From the NCBI GenBank assembly GCA_029747015.1, contig JAKOGI010000124.1, forward strand, positions 707,501 through 771,500: DNA of 64,000 nucleotides, written 5' to 3'. A model generated the notes under the pieces. It saw nothing but the letters and a program-made list of their open reading frames with translations. It did not search any database and was not told the DNA's origin. The position numbers and the translations under genes were made by a program. Positions 45,931 to 58,560 of the stretch are shown here, piece by piece. Each line of letters opens with the position of its first letter. Position 1 is the stretch's first letter. This DNA comes from Carnegiea gigantea (Eukaryota; Streptophyta; Magnoliopsida; Caryophyllales; Cactaceae).

Positions 45931-48620
45931 TGGCGGTGCTTTTTGGCTCTATGGGAACAAGATACACAATCTGCCTCCATAGCTAGTATTGTTGTGCAGT
46001 CTTTGCTTCTTACTACACCATGACATGGCTCTCCCATCTAGGGTGAAGCCATGGCTTGAGATTTGACCAAGACTCATCCGGGTCACCATCCCAATTGACA
46101 TTTTGAGGATCCTGTCAACTTGAGGTCTCCTCCTTGATAGCAAAAGACTAAATTAGCAATACCACGAATGTAGCGCTTGATTCTCTTGACGACTTGCCAA
46201 CCAGCAAGTCTTGGATTACTTTGATAATGACTTACCAAATTAACCACAAGGTAATATTAGGCCATGTACATGACATGACTTATATTAAACTTCCCATGAA
46301 GCTAGCATTAGGGACATTGTTCATTATCTCCATTTTACCATCTTGTTTTTCGGCATTAATCACGACTCAAGGTTAGACCCTTTTCTGCCAGAATATCCAC
46401 GGGTTTGGAATTATACATCCAAAATCGTTCTAAAACCTTTTAAAATGTGTACATCTTGGGACGGTTTTAGATTATTTTTACTCCTAGGACATACCTAGCT
46501 TTACCCATGTCCTTCATCTCAAAGATATAGGACAACCACTTTTTAGTAGCTTCAATCATCTCCAAGTTGTTCCCAACCAGTAGTATGTCACCAATGTACA
46601 GGGTAAGAAACATAATCCCCTATGTTAAGCTTTTGACGTACACACGACGGTCTTTTAAAATCATAGATAAGCCAAACTAAGTTATGGCTTCATCGAATCT
46701 TAAGTATCAAGATCTGGAAAATTACTTAAGATCAAATATAGACCTTTTAAGATGACACACCTTGTCATCTTGACCCTTTGATATAAAATCAATGGGTTAA
46801 TCCATATAAATCTCTTCCTTAACATTACCATTGAGGAAAGCAGTCTTTACATCCATTTCGAACAACTCAAAGTTCAAATGGGCAACCAGGTTTAGGAGTA
46901 GTTGAGCCTGAACTTATCGATCAAACCATATGCCCGACGTTTTATCTTGAAAACTTATTTGTCTTTGACAGACTTGCATTGGGACAGAGGATCAACAAGT
47001 TCGTAAAACCTTTATCTTGCCATAGAGTCCATCTCATCTCTAATGGCATCCATTTACTCTTTGTCATTTAGCGAATAAATCACCTCTTGATAACAAGCAA
47101 GTTCCTTAACTTCTAAGGAAGTAAAGTGCATAGGAAAATGTCTTCTTCCATGCCCAATCTTTTGAATCCTGGGAACTTCATTATTTGTCTGCCTAGTTGG
47201 AAAATCCCTCCCCCTTTCTCTAAGAGGTTTAGGACCAGGAATCTCTCCCGCTTTCTCTAAGAGGTATGAGACCTTGAGCATGAAGAGAATTCCTCCCATT
47301 CCTATCAAGTAAGGAAAGTGTTCCATCCTTGGTGATTTAGTTAGAATACAAATCCTCCCCCTCACTGAGAGATGGCTGAAGGCCTTATTGTAACTCATAC
47401 AAATTGAGGTCCGTTTTAAATTTCACCAAAAGCTTGAGACCTTATCCTGAAGAAAATCAACACTACGGGAATTCATACCACGAAGAAGATATTTATGACC
47501 TCGATTGGTTCAAAGAGTTCTAATACTTCGTTCCAATTGAGTCTTACTGTCGTTATAAAGTATATGAACACATCAAGTACCTAGTAGCGGTGAGATAATA
47601 GGTACATATATGCACATTACAAATATATCAATCCATAATGTGCTTTCACATTCATGGGCCCGCAGATGTCTCGTGTGGACGAACACTAAGAGATTCAATG
47701 GGCTCAAAACTTTACTAAAAGACTTCATAGTTGCTTTGCTAGCTAAACTTAACTCCCACATGGGCAACTTAACCCTAATGAGTCGGCCTTAAAGATTATA
47801 TTTGGATAGTTTGATAACCCTATCTTGACCCTTATGGTCAAGTCAAGCATGACTAAAACAGAATCAAAAATAAGGCAAAGATGGAAGATGCCTTGTTTCA
47901 TCCAAAACATTAAAAACACCTTTCAATGTGACATGGCCAAATAAATTGCCATTGTGTATGATATTTAAGACATCTAGATAAAAATTAAAGAGAAAACTAA
48001 TCTCATAAATAAAAGACACAAGGAAACATCACACCCCAAGTGCATAGAGAGCATCGTGAAGAAGCAACTCATTCCTCTTCACAGAGATATGCCCCTATTT
48101 TAAGGACACCTTCTTCACATTCATTACCAAAAACGAAAATTTGTGAACTCACTGGGTAGCGATGAAGGTTCACAAAAATCAACTCAATCCTGAACTATGT
48201 GCTTAGTTGTCCCGTGTCTACAAACCACTAAGGATCATAATTGGCAACTGATGCTTGAAACCACACATATTATCCAGGAGCAATTGTAAAAGAAGGTAAC
48301 TTAATCGGCTCATGACAATCCCGAGTGTAGGGTCCCTTATTTCCACAGTCATAGCACTCACATGTGTTATATGCCTCTCTTCATTTCTCTTAGCCCCTTT
48401 TTCTTCCTTTTGGGATACCAACCTTAGGTCCGAAACTTTATGAGAAAATAAATCTGGATGAACCTGATGCTAAGCTAATCCCACGTGTACTCAACAGTGG
48501 GGTAACTTTCAATTCCCTCACTAGATCGTCATAGATGCAATATGACAAAATATAGCATGTTAAGTGATCCATTCTCGAACCATTTTTGGTATGATTTTAA
48601 GTTGTCTCGATACTGCTCAC
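45931..48620 (-). pseudogene. Gag-Pol remnant, minus-strand copia
   Basis: Minus-strand fragments in order: knuckle ECYDCGNKGP near 48335-48365; reverse-transcriptase block with GNNLEMIEATKKWLS then MGKARYVLGVK at 46490-46590; RNase H block GRAMSWCSKKQRLHNN at about 45985-46035. Stops and frameshifts throughout; longest open piece about 110 codons (47054-47398). The corresponding plus-strand remnant at 35160-38140 has the same order. Confidence 0.85.
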
Positions 48621-49009
48621 TAGCAGTATTATTTTTGCCACTTTAAGAGACCTAGAACCTGGCGACTGTTCTAGCACTTCACACTCGTTCATAAGAAATT
48701 AAATTTTCGCACACTTTGTGTCATAGTCAGTGCTATTAAGCTTTTCATTGGTAAACAAATTACCAACTATATTTTAATTGCCATATCTAAAAGTATATAT
48801 TTTAAAAGATGGACATTAGGCATATTTTCAAATAATTAAATTATCACAAACTCCATCATTCATGTCGTATGATCAAAAATTTCGCTAAGCTCATAATCAT
48901 TACATACAAACATGAATTAGAAGTTTTTATAATTTAATTATCACATTTTTCCATAAAATAATATTTATGATGAACATTATGGTTAAACTAATTAACACTT
49001 CAAAAATAT

Positions 49010-50180
49010 CACATAGATATTCAGTTTAATCATGTAAAACACATTTACATGAAATTTTATCATTACATAAATGAATTTATATAACTACTAATATGTCATG
49101 TAAAAATCTATCAATGACATATCAACCATAGATTATTATATAAAATGTATTTATATAACAAAATTTATCTATATTGCGAAACATATTCGAACAATAACAT
49201 GTTACAAAAGAAATTCATTAAAGTCCAATGAACATTATATAAAACATATTTATCTAATTATACATAACAATAAACTTATTCAAATATCACTCATAAATTA
49301 TAAGATACATTTTATAAATTTAGATTTTAGGAAACGAATTCATAAAATACTGCTAAATTACTTAATTAATAGGAAACATGAGACGAATTCATATTCGTTA
49401 ATATGGGCAAGGAACAAGTGATAAAACAATTAGCAAATTTACTATAACCCATGTAGTTCGTACATATAAAACACATTTATATAATACTTGGTGATTGATA
49501 TGGAACATAATCATGTAATCGAATGCAACATAATTTGTAACATGAAATATATCCAAATATTAATCGCAAGTACTTGTATAAAACATATCCATATAACATT
49601 AACATTTGACTGAAACTAATTCAAAGTAAAACTTGCAGATTATATAAAACGTATTCATATAATATTGTAAATTTAAAATTCATGAAAAAAAATTCATAAA
49701 ATAATCAAATACCCTATATATCCAAATAATGATATAAAACTTATTTATATAAAGCTTCATGAATTATTTTCATTAACTACAACAAAGACAGAACAATTAA
49801 CTGATTCAAATTGCTCACGTTTTTGCACAAAGTTATTAAATCATGAAACATATTTGTGCACCTGAATATTTTATAAAACATATTTACATAATATAAGCCA
49901 TAAAATATTACATATGGAATAGATTCATTTACAAACCAAGGAGAATCAACATTACTCTAAATATCACATAGATATTTATTGAATTCGTGTAAAACAATTT
50001 TACGTCATACATACTAATTTTATGTATAAAACAAATTCATATAACTTCAATCAAATTGACTATTTACTGATCAGTCTGTATGAAAATTTTAAGTTGATGC
50101 ATATATAAAACGAATTTATATACAACATTAAACACATTAATGTTTTTATAATGAATTCATGTATTGTAAATTAAAAGTAA
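49010..50180 (-). repeat. Palindrome array in leader of minus-strand copia
   Basis: Inverted counterpart of 33870-34870: words such as TATATAAAACGTATTCATATA, ATATAAAACACATTTATATA and TCATGAAACATATTTGTG recur every 30-80 bp, again with paired arms and a nearly constant loop. Confidence 0.7.
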
Positions 50181-50329
50181 TTCAAAATTTTTAATTCAAT
50201 GAAAGAACTAATTGCATGAACTATATCAACTTATACAAATTTATAATTCAACCAAAAATCATGGCACAACTAATAATCTTGATAATTATTTTTTTAAAAA
50301 AAGTAACCAAAATAAAAACAATTTAAATA

Positions 50330-51240
50330 AAAAAATTTCTATTAATCGAGGCCCCCGGTAAAAAACAAAAATGAGACACCCCCTCCCTTCATACGGCCTC
50401 CCCTATATTTATTGAGGCCCTTCACTCTTTCTCTCAAAACCAGCTCTCTCTCTATCTCTCTCTCTCAACCCTCAAATTCATTTTTTGCCTCATTTCTCTC
50501 TCACCCACAAAAATGGAAGATAAATATCCTCCTCGTCTCGGTCCCCCAACACCGGCAGTGCACATCACCATGCTTTCCGCCCCACTTCTCTTCGGTGTCA
50601 CTCAGACACCAGGCTCCGAGCTGATTCCTCCAAAAATCACCACATTAACCACCCATATGATGAAACCGTAACCCCACCGCCATCTAGACGAAAACCCGCA
50701 GCTTCAACAACCAACCAATCCTTTCAAAACACCATGCCAGTGAGTAGATCAGCCGCCGACAAGTCGAATGACGCTATCTACTCGCGCAATGCGCCTCTTG
50801 GGTGGCAGCGCATTCTGTGCCAGCGCAGACAAGTTGGTTTTATGAGTGGTTTTGCGCCGGAAACTCGTAGATCGGTGATTATGGAAGGGTTTAGGAGGAA
50901 GGAAACGACCAAGGTCGTCTTCGTCAGCAGCGCGTGACCAACATGCATCACCCCTTTGACGGCACTGATGGGTTAGTTTTGATTTCTTTACCCTTGTCTC
51001 CATCCATTTCTCCATTTTATTTTTGATATTAATAGTGATTTGGGCAACAGGGTGGCTAGATCTGCTGATTGGTGGGCCCCATAGGCCTTGCTGTCACCGG
51101 TGTCGCCTCGCCCACCAAGTTGGCAACAGAGGTGGAGTTAGGTGAGGGAGACTGGGTTCATTCTATGCCTTCGACTACTTAGGCCAGGGCTACGGTTTAT
51201 TCGAATGTAGAGGTCGAGCCTTAGGGATTCGGGGCAATTA
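50330..51240 (-). other. GC-richer block in leader of minus-strand copia
   Basis: Counterpart of 32640-33660. Contains a CT microsatellite near 50445-50466 and short frames on both strands without domains. Confidence 0.6.
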
Positions 51241-51495
51241 AAAACACAATCATGCTTTTAACAGATTAGAATTAGGATAATTTGCAAATAAAACGAATTA
51301 ATCAGATATAAACATTAATCTCAGTTTCGCATTATTCTAGTCACACATAATAGTATTTCAAAATGCTATTTTTGACAGAGTAAACTTTAGCAAGTGAATC
51401 AAGATTCATGTTTATCACAAACATTTGTCGATTAAACTAATTAATCTCATATTTAAGCCAACATAAATTAATCGGGGCCAGCAACAATCAGACAA

Positions 51496-51508
51496 GGCTC
51501 TGATACCA
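51496..51508 (-). other. Primer binding site, initiator tRNA-Met
   Basis: Minus strand TGGTATCAGAGCC one base after the 5' LTR. Confidence 0.93.
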
Positions 51509-51509
51509 C

Positions 51510-51865
51510 TGTTGGAAAATATAAGGGCTTACCTTGATGTAGAAACATTGCTTGGACCTCGCCTATTGAGCACTGCCCGCGAACATGGTAAACCGGATTG
51601 ACGGTGGCTACTAGAAACACCATAAAGCGTCACACCCTAAACCCAATCCCTAAGTGATGGTGGGATTAATGTGAAAAAGAGCGGAGAGAAGAAGAGGGAG
51701 ATTCACACTTTTCTGCTAACTATCGGACTCATAGTTAGCTCTTTTTAATCAGTATCAACACTAGTAACTGAGAGGAGATTAATACACATAACTAATACAT
51801 AACTAATCAATCTATAACCGTTCACTTAATGTGCATAATTAAGTGGCCGTTACATTCAATCACCA
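51510..51865 (-). repeat. 5' LTR, minus-strand copia
   Basis: 356 bp; the minus strand starts TGGTGATTGAATG and ends TTTTCCAACA. The boundary at 51865 is set by the CCATG duplication. Confidence 0.88.
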
Positions 51866-51984
51866 CCATGTATCTTCGTCTTGATTTGGATATATGTTCT
51901 TTAAGGTAAAGTTTTGGTTTGGACATATTTTGACCATGGTTTGACTAAAAAAGGGGTACATAATAGGAAAAAGAGAGCAATTAG

Positions 51985-52311
51985 TATCCTTTTGCAAGAT
52001 TTAGATTTCATCCTGAGAGTTAAATTTCATAATAAATTATTTGACAATACAAAAAATTTTCCTTTCTATTTTTAGTCGGGCAACAATTTACAATCACATG
52101 TTTTACTTTTATGAGATATATCGGCCTTTATGTACGAAATATAGCTTATCCTTTTGCAAGATTTAGATTACTTCATGATAGTTCGATTTCATATTGAATT
52201 CTTTGACAATAAAAAAATATCCTTTCTGCTTTTAATCCAGCAACATACTTCAATCACATGTTTTACTTTTACGAGATGTATCCCCTTTTATATATCAAGT
52301 ATAGCTTGGAT
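51985..52311. repeat. Tandem duplication, two ~160-bp units
   Basis: TATCCTTTTGCAAGATTTAGAT starts both units (51984 and 52147); both contain CAATCACATGTTTTACTTTT and end at TATAGCTT. Confidence 0.82.
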
Positions 52312-52354
52312 GTTCTTTATTTTTTTCCCCACATTATTAGGTAACTTCAGGTAG

Positions 52355-53372
52355 AGTGTGGTTGGAAAAAAATAATTTTTTCGGAAAATAATTTTCTAAT
52401 TTTTAGTCGTCTAGCCCAATAAAGGATGAAAAAATATTCTTCAAGCAAATGATTTTCTTTCTATGGAGGAAAATTATTTTCTTTTTGAGAAAATAGGAAG
52501 TTGATTTTTTTCCTTCAACTATGATCAGTTGAAATTTAGGTACAAAATTCGATTTCAATAGGTTGGATTGAAACTTGACCATTTGATAAAAAATATTAAA
52601 ATGAACTCATATCTAAATTTTGATCTCAAATTTCTTTCATTTGATCGACTTTTATCTCCAACAAGACAATTTAATTGAAATTTTTTACTACTAAAACAAT
52701 TCAATCGACTAGCTACTAAAACAATTTCAACGGTTTGGATTGAAACTTGATCATCATATGTAAAATATTAAAATAGACTCAAATTCAGATTTTGAATTTG
52801 ATATTCTTTTATTTGGCCAATATTTTTTCCATAATGATAATTTAATTAATATTTTTCGCCGCTTAAACAGTGCAGTCAATATTTTTCGCCAGTAGAATAA
52901 TTTCAGCATTTTGGATCGAAACTTGATCATCGGATAGGAAAGATTAAAATTGGCTCAAATCTATATTTTCAGCATGACATTCCTTCATTTAGTCGATAGT
53001 TTTCTCTGCCACGATAATTAAATCGACTTTTTTCACTATTTAAACAATTCAGTTGATATTTTCGTCACTAAAATAATTTCAACGGTTTAGATCAAAACTT
53101 GATTATTCGATATAAAGTATAATAAAAAAAACTCAAATATGAATTTTAAGTTTAAAATTCCTTCATTTGGTCAATATTGATCTCTACTACGACCATTCGG
53201 TCGATATTTTTCGCCACTTAAACAATTCAATTGACGGTTTTTTTTTCATAGAAAATGATTTATCTTGCACTAAACAATGAAAAATATGACATCAAAATCA
53301 ATTTTCGTTGGAAAAACATTTTACGTAGAAAATAATTTTTCGGGAAACCTATTTTCCTTCGAACCAAACACT
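52355..53372. mobile_element. Inverted-end element with ~175-bp internal repeats
   Basis: Ends AGTGTGGTTGGAAAAAAATAA and, inverted, AGTGTTTGGTTCGAAGGAAA, followed on both sides by GGAAAATTATTTTC-type words. Inside are four degenerate direct repeats of about 175 bp (starting near 52549, 52723, 52900, 53075), each with AATTTCAACGGTTTGGAT and GAAACTTGATCAT. No coding region. Target duplication unclear (AGGT-like words on both sides). Confidence 0.65.
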
Positions 53373-55004
53373 AGGTGAATGGTAAGATAGATTACAAAAA
53401 ACATCAGTTGTCTAGCCTATTTATAAATACGATAGCAAAACTCCTCCCAACATCAATTGAGTTGAAGCCAAACCTTCCACCAAAGTCACACTTATCTAGC
53501 AGTTCGATCCAATATAAATTCAATTCCGCCAAATTTGTAAAAAATTCGTAAACAATAGTATCGACGCTTACATGTCCGCCTTACATAAACACCGGTACAA
53601 CAACTCCATCATTTTAAAACTATTATTTGCAAATACTATTCTTTTTTTTATAAGAAAAAGGAATAATTCATTAATGAAAAGTCATATGGCATATACAATA
53701 AATATCTCCTAGCAAAAGTAAATCTAAAATGTTAAATTGAATCATCATCTCCAGAAAAACTAATGGTAAATATACTAAAAACTAACTCTGAACTTGTAGC
53801 AGTATTCTTACCATCAACCGCATTCTTTGATGCCAATGCGTCTTTCTAGAATATCAGCTAGCTACAGCATAACTTCATGGAGTAGATGTCCAATTGACGT
53901 GGTAAATTGTACTTGAAAGGAAGATCTTCATAGTAAAATCATATAAAATCTCATTGTTAACTCATTCCTTATTTGAAAACGTAGATCTAGTACAATAATT
54001 TTAAAATTCTATGAGACAAAAAACTCACTCTAAATTTCCAAATCTAAGATAAATTGCACAAAGATAATAACTCAAACTCACACAAATGGTGAGAATAACC
54101 AAACTCACACTAGAAATGAGAACAACTAAATTCACACTAATGGTGAGAAAAATAAACAACCAAACTCTCATAAATTGGAGAGAAATTTTATTTAAAAGAG
54201 ACAAAAATATTAATAAATACCTTATAACTGAATAAAACTTCAAGAAGTACAAAGTTTGGCACTTACCACCAACAATTATGGCTAATGACAGCCCCTTATT
54301 AAAGGAGATGAATGTTAGGATTTTTTGTGAGGAGACTATAATTTTTCGAAAGAGGAGGAGGGGACACAGAGAGGGTTGCAAATACTACTCTTGCATCTTC
54401 CTTTAACCATCCTTCATCTACTGCACATGCTTACACGTTTTTAATTAATAAGGCTAGCTAATGCTAGTTTAATTTCCTCATTAATTGATTGGCAACAAGA
54501 GAAACTTCTTTTACCCATTACCTCATAGTATAAGTGACTTTGAATGAGCTGTTGCTGAAAAAGTATCCAATAAAATTATTTTTTTCTCTAAAAAGTTATT
54601 TCCTACAAAGCTTACCTCCGAAAGTTAACGGCACAAATTTAGTGTTTTAAACTTTTACAAATTAAATTTCTAGATCAAAAGTTACTTCGTTCTGGGAAAA
54701 AAATTATTAAATTAATCATATGAGGTACCAAGCGCTAATTATGTCCCAAAAAAACAAAAACCTCTGTAGATAACTCTTGAACAAATATCCCATATGTGTT
54801 AAATCTTGCCATTCTTCTAGTCTTGTGCAACCTTATGAGAAAAGATAATAGACGCATTGTTAATCACTATAGGACTTCTTGTCTAATATGCAACACTATA
54901 ACACAAACACCCTCCACAAAAACAAAGAAAAAGGCATTTTGGACACAAAATTAGCGACAAGGAAAGGGGTCAATCTCAAATTTGGATGGACCGACCCACT
55001 AAGC
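53373..55004. other. Intergenic, nothing recognised
   Basis: AT-rich. A patch at 54048-54170 has three or four degenerate ~35-bp repeats (AACTCACAC...ATGGTGAGAA). The 118-codon minus frame at 54025-54381 is a hydrophobic low-complexity reading through that patch, not a gene. Confidence 0.5.
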
Positions 55005-55012
55005 TGACGTTG

Positions 55013-55879
55013 AGGGCATCCACAGTCCGGTTCGATTTTGTTCCAATTTTTCGAACCAGTTAACTGGATTTATCAGTTCATAAAAAAAAAAAAATTGGAA
55101 TCGAGATAAACCATTTAACCATGTCACCGGTTCCATCCATCGGTTAAGAGAGACTAGTGACTAAACTTTTTTTTACAGATGATTTTTTACAAACCAGAAA
55201 ATTAGAAAAATTTGTACCTATAATTCTCGGGCTTGCTAGAACGATGATTATAAATAGATCTTTCTGTAATGTTTGGTTGGATATAATGTAATGATAATGT
55301 AATACGATCGACTTTACAAGACAATCGTGATTACATAATTTGTGGTGATCATAATTACAGAATAGTTCTCTAATTTTAATAATCACATACATCCAAACAA
55401 GATAATGAAAAAATAATTATAAACTTGTTTGTTTTACAAAGTTGGTTACATCTAGCCAAACATTACATTAGTATTTATTTGTTGCCACTTGCACTTTCAA
55501 ACTTGCACTTAGCAGATACTGGACATGCAAATTTACATTCAACAATACACATATACAAATAATCTTTACTCTTAGTTTAGACCTTGTTCAATGTTTTTAC
55601 AATAGAACCAAAGAAAAGAAAGTAATCAGCACCAAAAAAAGAAAAAAAAAATAACTTGCTTTAATAATTTTTTTTCAAAAAATTTATATAAAAAAACATG
55701 TTAATCTAGTTTAATTTACCGCTAGTTTCAAAAATCTGAACCAAAATTGAACTAGAAAGATTGTCAATTCTTCAATTCGGTTAACTGAACTTTGTTATAG
55801 GTTCGGTGAAGCAAGTAAACCACTTGGTTCGACGTGTTTGCTATTCAATTTAGCAGTTTTGAATTTTTTTGAACGCCCT
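55013..55879. mobile_element. hAT-like element, degenerate, with nested MITE
   Basis: Ends AGGGCATCCA and, inverted, AGGGCGTTCA; GGTTCG/CGAACC-rich subterminal zones like those of the hAT element at 40157. Flanking 8-mers TGACGTTG and TAATGTTA agree at 5 of 8, all differences being transitions. A second element lies inside (55265-55467). Confidence 0.5.
55265..55467. mobile_element. MITE, 203 bp, TGTAATGTTTGG ends
   Basis: Terminal inverted repeat TGTAATGTTTGG / CCAAACATTACA, with further inverted words (GGATATAATGTAA / GTTACATCTAGCC). No coding. Target duplication not resolved. Confidence 0.65.
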
Positions 55880-55887
55880 TAATGTTA

Positions 55888-57310
55888 AGCAGAACATGGT
55901 TCAATCAACCTTGTGAGAAAAACTTAATGTGTCAATTATCAGACTTTGATATACAAGTCCTCGCCATTTACAGAGAGAGAGAGAGGGAGCACAAGGAGAT
56001 TACATTGTTGGTCATTTGAGGTGTGCTTAACTGAATGTTGCTCCAATTTAGTTTATAAAAGTAACAAATTTTTCTATAAAGAACCTTATCTTAAATTCTT
56101 AACCTGTCTATGAGCTCGACTGCCCCTTACCTACGGAGCAGGGGCACTTACATTTTTTTAAATAAACAATTTTTTATTAGGGGCGAGGGTGTTGGGTTGT
56201 TTTTAACATTCAATGAGGCATCTGTGTTAGTATTTGATTTGTTACAAACAAGATCCCTCTCCGTTACATGAGGCACAAAGGCAATTAAGTCTTCCTTTCC
56301 CTAACCAATGTGGACTGCCAAAGATTCATTGACATATTTTTAATATAGAGCTATCTTCCACAAGATCCGTTTGCCTCTTCTGTAGCCCTTTAACACAATT
56401 GGGTTGTTCGATCATAAATTCAATAAAGTTGATTTGGTTTCTTCAATGATAACCCACTAACCCTCCTTTACAAACAATAACAATAACAAAATAAACAAAT
56501 AATTAACGTAGAATGTTCCTTTTCATTTTCAAGTCCGATGGAGTTTTGTTGGTCATTTTCATATTCATTTCACAGTGAAGAAATGTAAGGGTGATTTTTT
56601 TTTTGGTTACAAATATAAACTTATTTAAAGTAGCTTTCTATCAAAGTAAATTTACAATTCTTTTTTTTTTGGGGGTGATTTTGGGTATGCCAGTTTGAAC
56701 TTATGATGAGTTGGCTATCATTAAATGACATCAAATGAAACTGAATGATACTGAATCTTGTCTAATATCGTCCATGGAATGTTGGTGAAAAGTATTGCTT
56801 GGTACTCAATGATACTAACAATGCTAACAATGTTGAACGTTACATAATACTGCTCAAAGTTGATAATAACTATTTACGATAAATTAAAAAGAAAAGAGTA
56901 TTAATCCTCTAAGGACATGTTGTTTTCAACTAACAATAAGGTTGTCAATGTTGAGAAAAGCCTAAAATTCTTTCATGCAAAGCTGTGTTGGAGTTAAGAA
57001 AAGAAGTAATCACTGAACCAGCGCTATGATGAGGATCCATTAGCAAATGTTCTGTTAGTAGAAAGGCATAAGCAAGGGGATGCAATGGTGAAGAATATAC
57101 AAACTGAAGAATGGAATGTTGATAGTTGTGTTGAGATTAGATGAATCAAAAGAGTATTTATAGGGATTGAAATAGTAATACTACTTTAAGCGTCACGGAT
57201 TCATATGTTGTATTGAGTCAGACTTAAGAGATGCGAGGGGTTGGAGATGATGACTCTGAACCCGTGCAAGGGGTAGAGGAGGCTTTATATCAACCTTCAC
57301 GGATATAGTG
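55888..57310. other. Intergenic, nothing recognised
   Basis: Short GA microsatellite at 55974-55989 and a run of TGATACT words at 56735-56850. No frame with a domain. Confidence 0.5.
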
Positions 57311-58560
57311 CCCTGGAACATTAGAGGGCTCAACGTAGGCCTCGATAGATGGATTAGAAGATTCCTTTGTAGAGTAAGGTGGTGGTCACTGGATTAATTG
57401 AGACTAAAGTTACAACAGTTAAAGATAGAAACTTTGTAATAAAATTGCTCATAGATGGGAATTGCTCTCTAATAGTTAGTGTCTACCTAAGAGTAGAATT
57501 TGGCTTATCTAGAATTATAATACAGTTGACATTTGCTTACTTAGTCAGGGTGATCAGACTATTCACACTAAGGTGGCTTACAGATGTGAGCTTTTTGCTT
57601 ACAATAGTTTATAGCTCGAATCATGCAAGGTAGAGGCAATTACAATGTTGGAGTAGAATATCTAGTTGGCGATGTGATATCCCTTGGATCCTACAAGGGG
57701 ATTTTAATGCTTTAATACACCCCTATGATCAAGCTAGTGGGAAAGAAGTCAATCATAATGCATGATGTGATCTGTCAGATTTAGTGGATACTTATAATCT
57801 GGATGATATTAAAGTTATGGGTTGTGAGTTTACATTGTGCAATAGGACTGAGATAGTTGCAAAGAGAGTCAATTCAATGATTAATAGGGTAATGGAAAAT
57901 CCTAAGGGACTATCTAAATTTAAGAATGTTAAGGTGGATTTTATGGAAAGTTAATGTCTTAGACCATTCTTCTATAGTGATTTCTATTTTTTTAAGTCCT
58001 CCTAGTATGAAAACCTTTCAAATTCTATAACTTTTCGACTAAAGAAGATGAGTTCACTTCAATAGCTTAGTACTTGGAATTCTCACATGTAAACATCCAT
58101 TAATTTCTAGACATGGAGCAAGTTGAGAGAAATGTAACGTAAAATGGAGTTAACTAAACAAGGATTTTGCGGTGTAGAAATAAAGATCATGAAAGTTGAT
58201 CAGGATCTAGATGCAGTGCAATGACAATTGCGACAACAGCATTGTAACTGACCCCCTTAATGTTTCTGACCTTAGAGCACTAAAACATTGCTGCTTCAGT
58301 ACCAAATCAAAGGAAATTGATAGAATTACTTTGCTAAGTATCTAGAAAATTCATAATAATTTATTCTTCAAAAATAAAATCTATACTTCTATAGAACAAT
58401 GCTTAGAGATAAAAAGGTCAACTTGACTGAATGGCGAACTATAAATAATCTTGTCTTGAGATATGACAATTCTGTATACTAAAATCTTTCCATCATCTCC
58501 ACGATCACATTTTGCAAGTACATTAGATGGTATAAACCATCAAAAGAATTTATCAAAATC
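57311..58560 (+). pseudogene. LINE (non-LTR) endonuclease fragment
   Basis: Translation starts with PWNIRGLN (57311), the opening motif of the apurinic-type endonuclease of plant LINEs, continues with LIETKV (57398), then PWILQGDFNALIHPYD (57682) and the block with GCEFTLCN and KRVNSMINRVM (57830-57895), which match the catalytic core order. From about 57960 to 58560 Lys-rich linker-like pieces follow in shifting frames. Reverse transcriptase is absent, and frameshifts and stops separate the motifs. Dead 5' fragment, unusual only in keeping the 5' part, since LINE copies normally lose that end. Confidence 0.75.

Larger units (their letters stand above)
44507..51865 (-). mobile_element. Decayed Ty1/copia retrotransposon, minus strand
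   Basis: LTRs of 356 bp (44507-44862, 51510-51865), roughly 80-85% identical, flanked by identical target duplications CCATG (44502-44506, 51866-51870). Primer site (minus) 51496-51508; purine tract CCAAGGAGGAGC on the minus strand at 44863-44874. Internal regions align with the plus-strand copia at 31682 (leader blocks, gag-pol, 3' part), but the LTRs do not. Older than that copy by LTR divergence. Confidence 0.9.
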
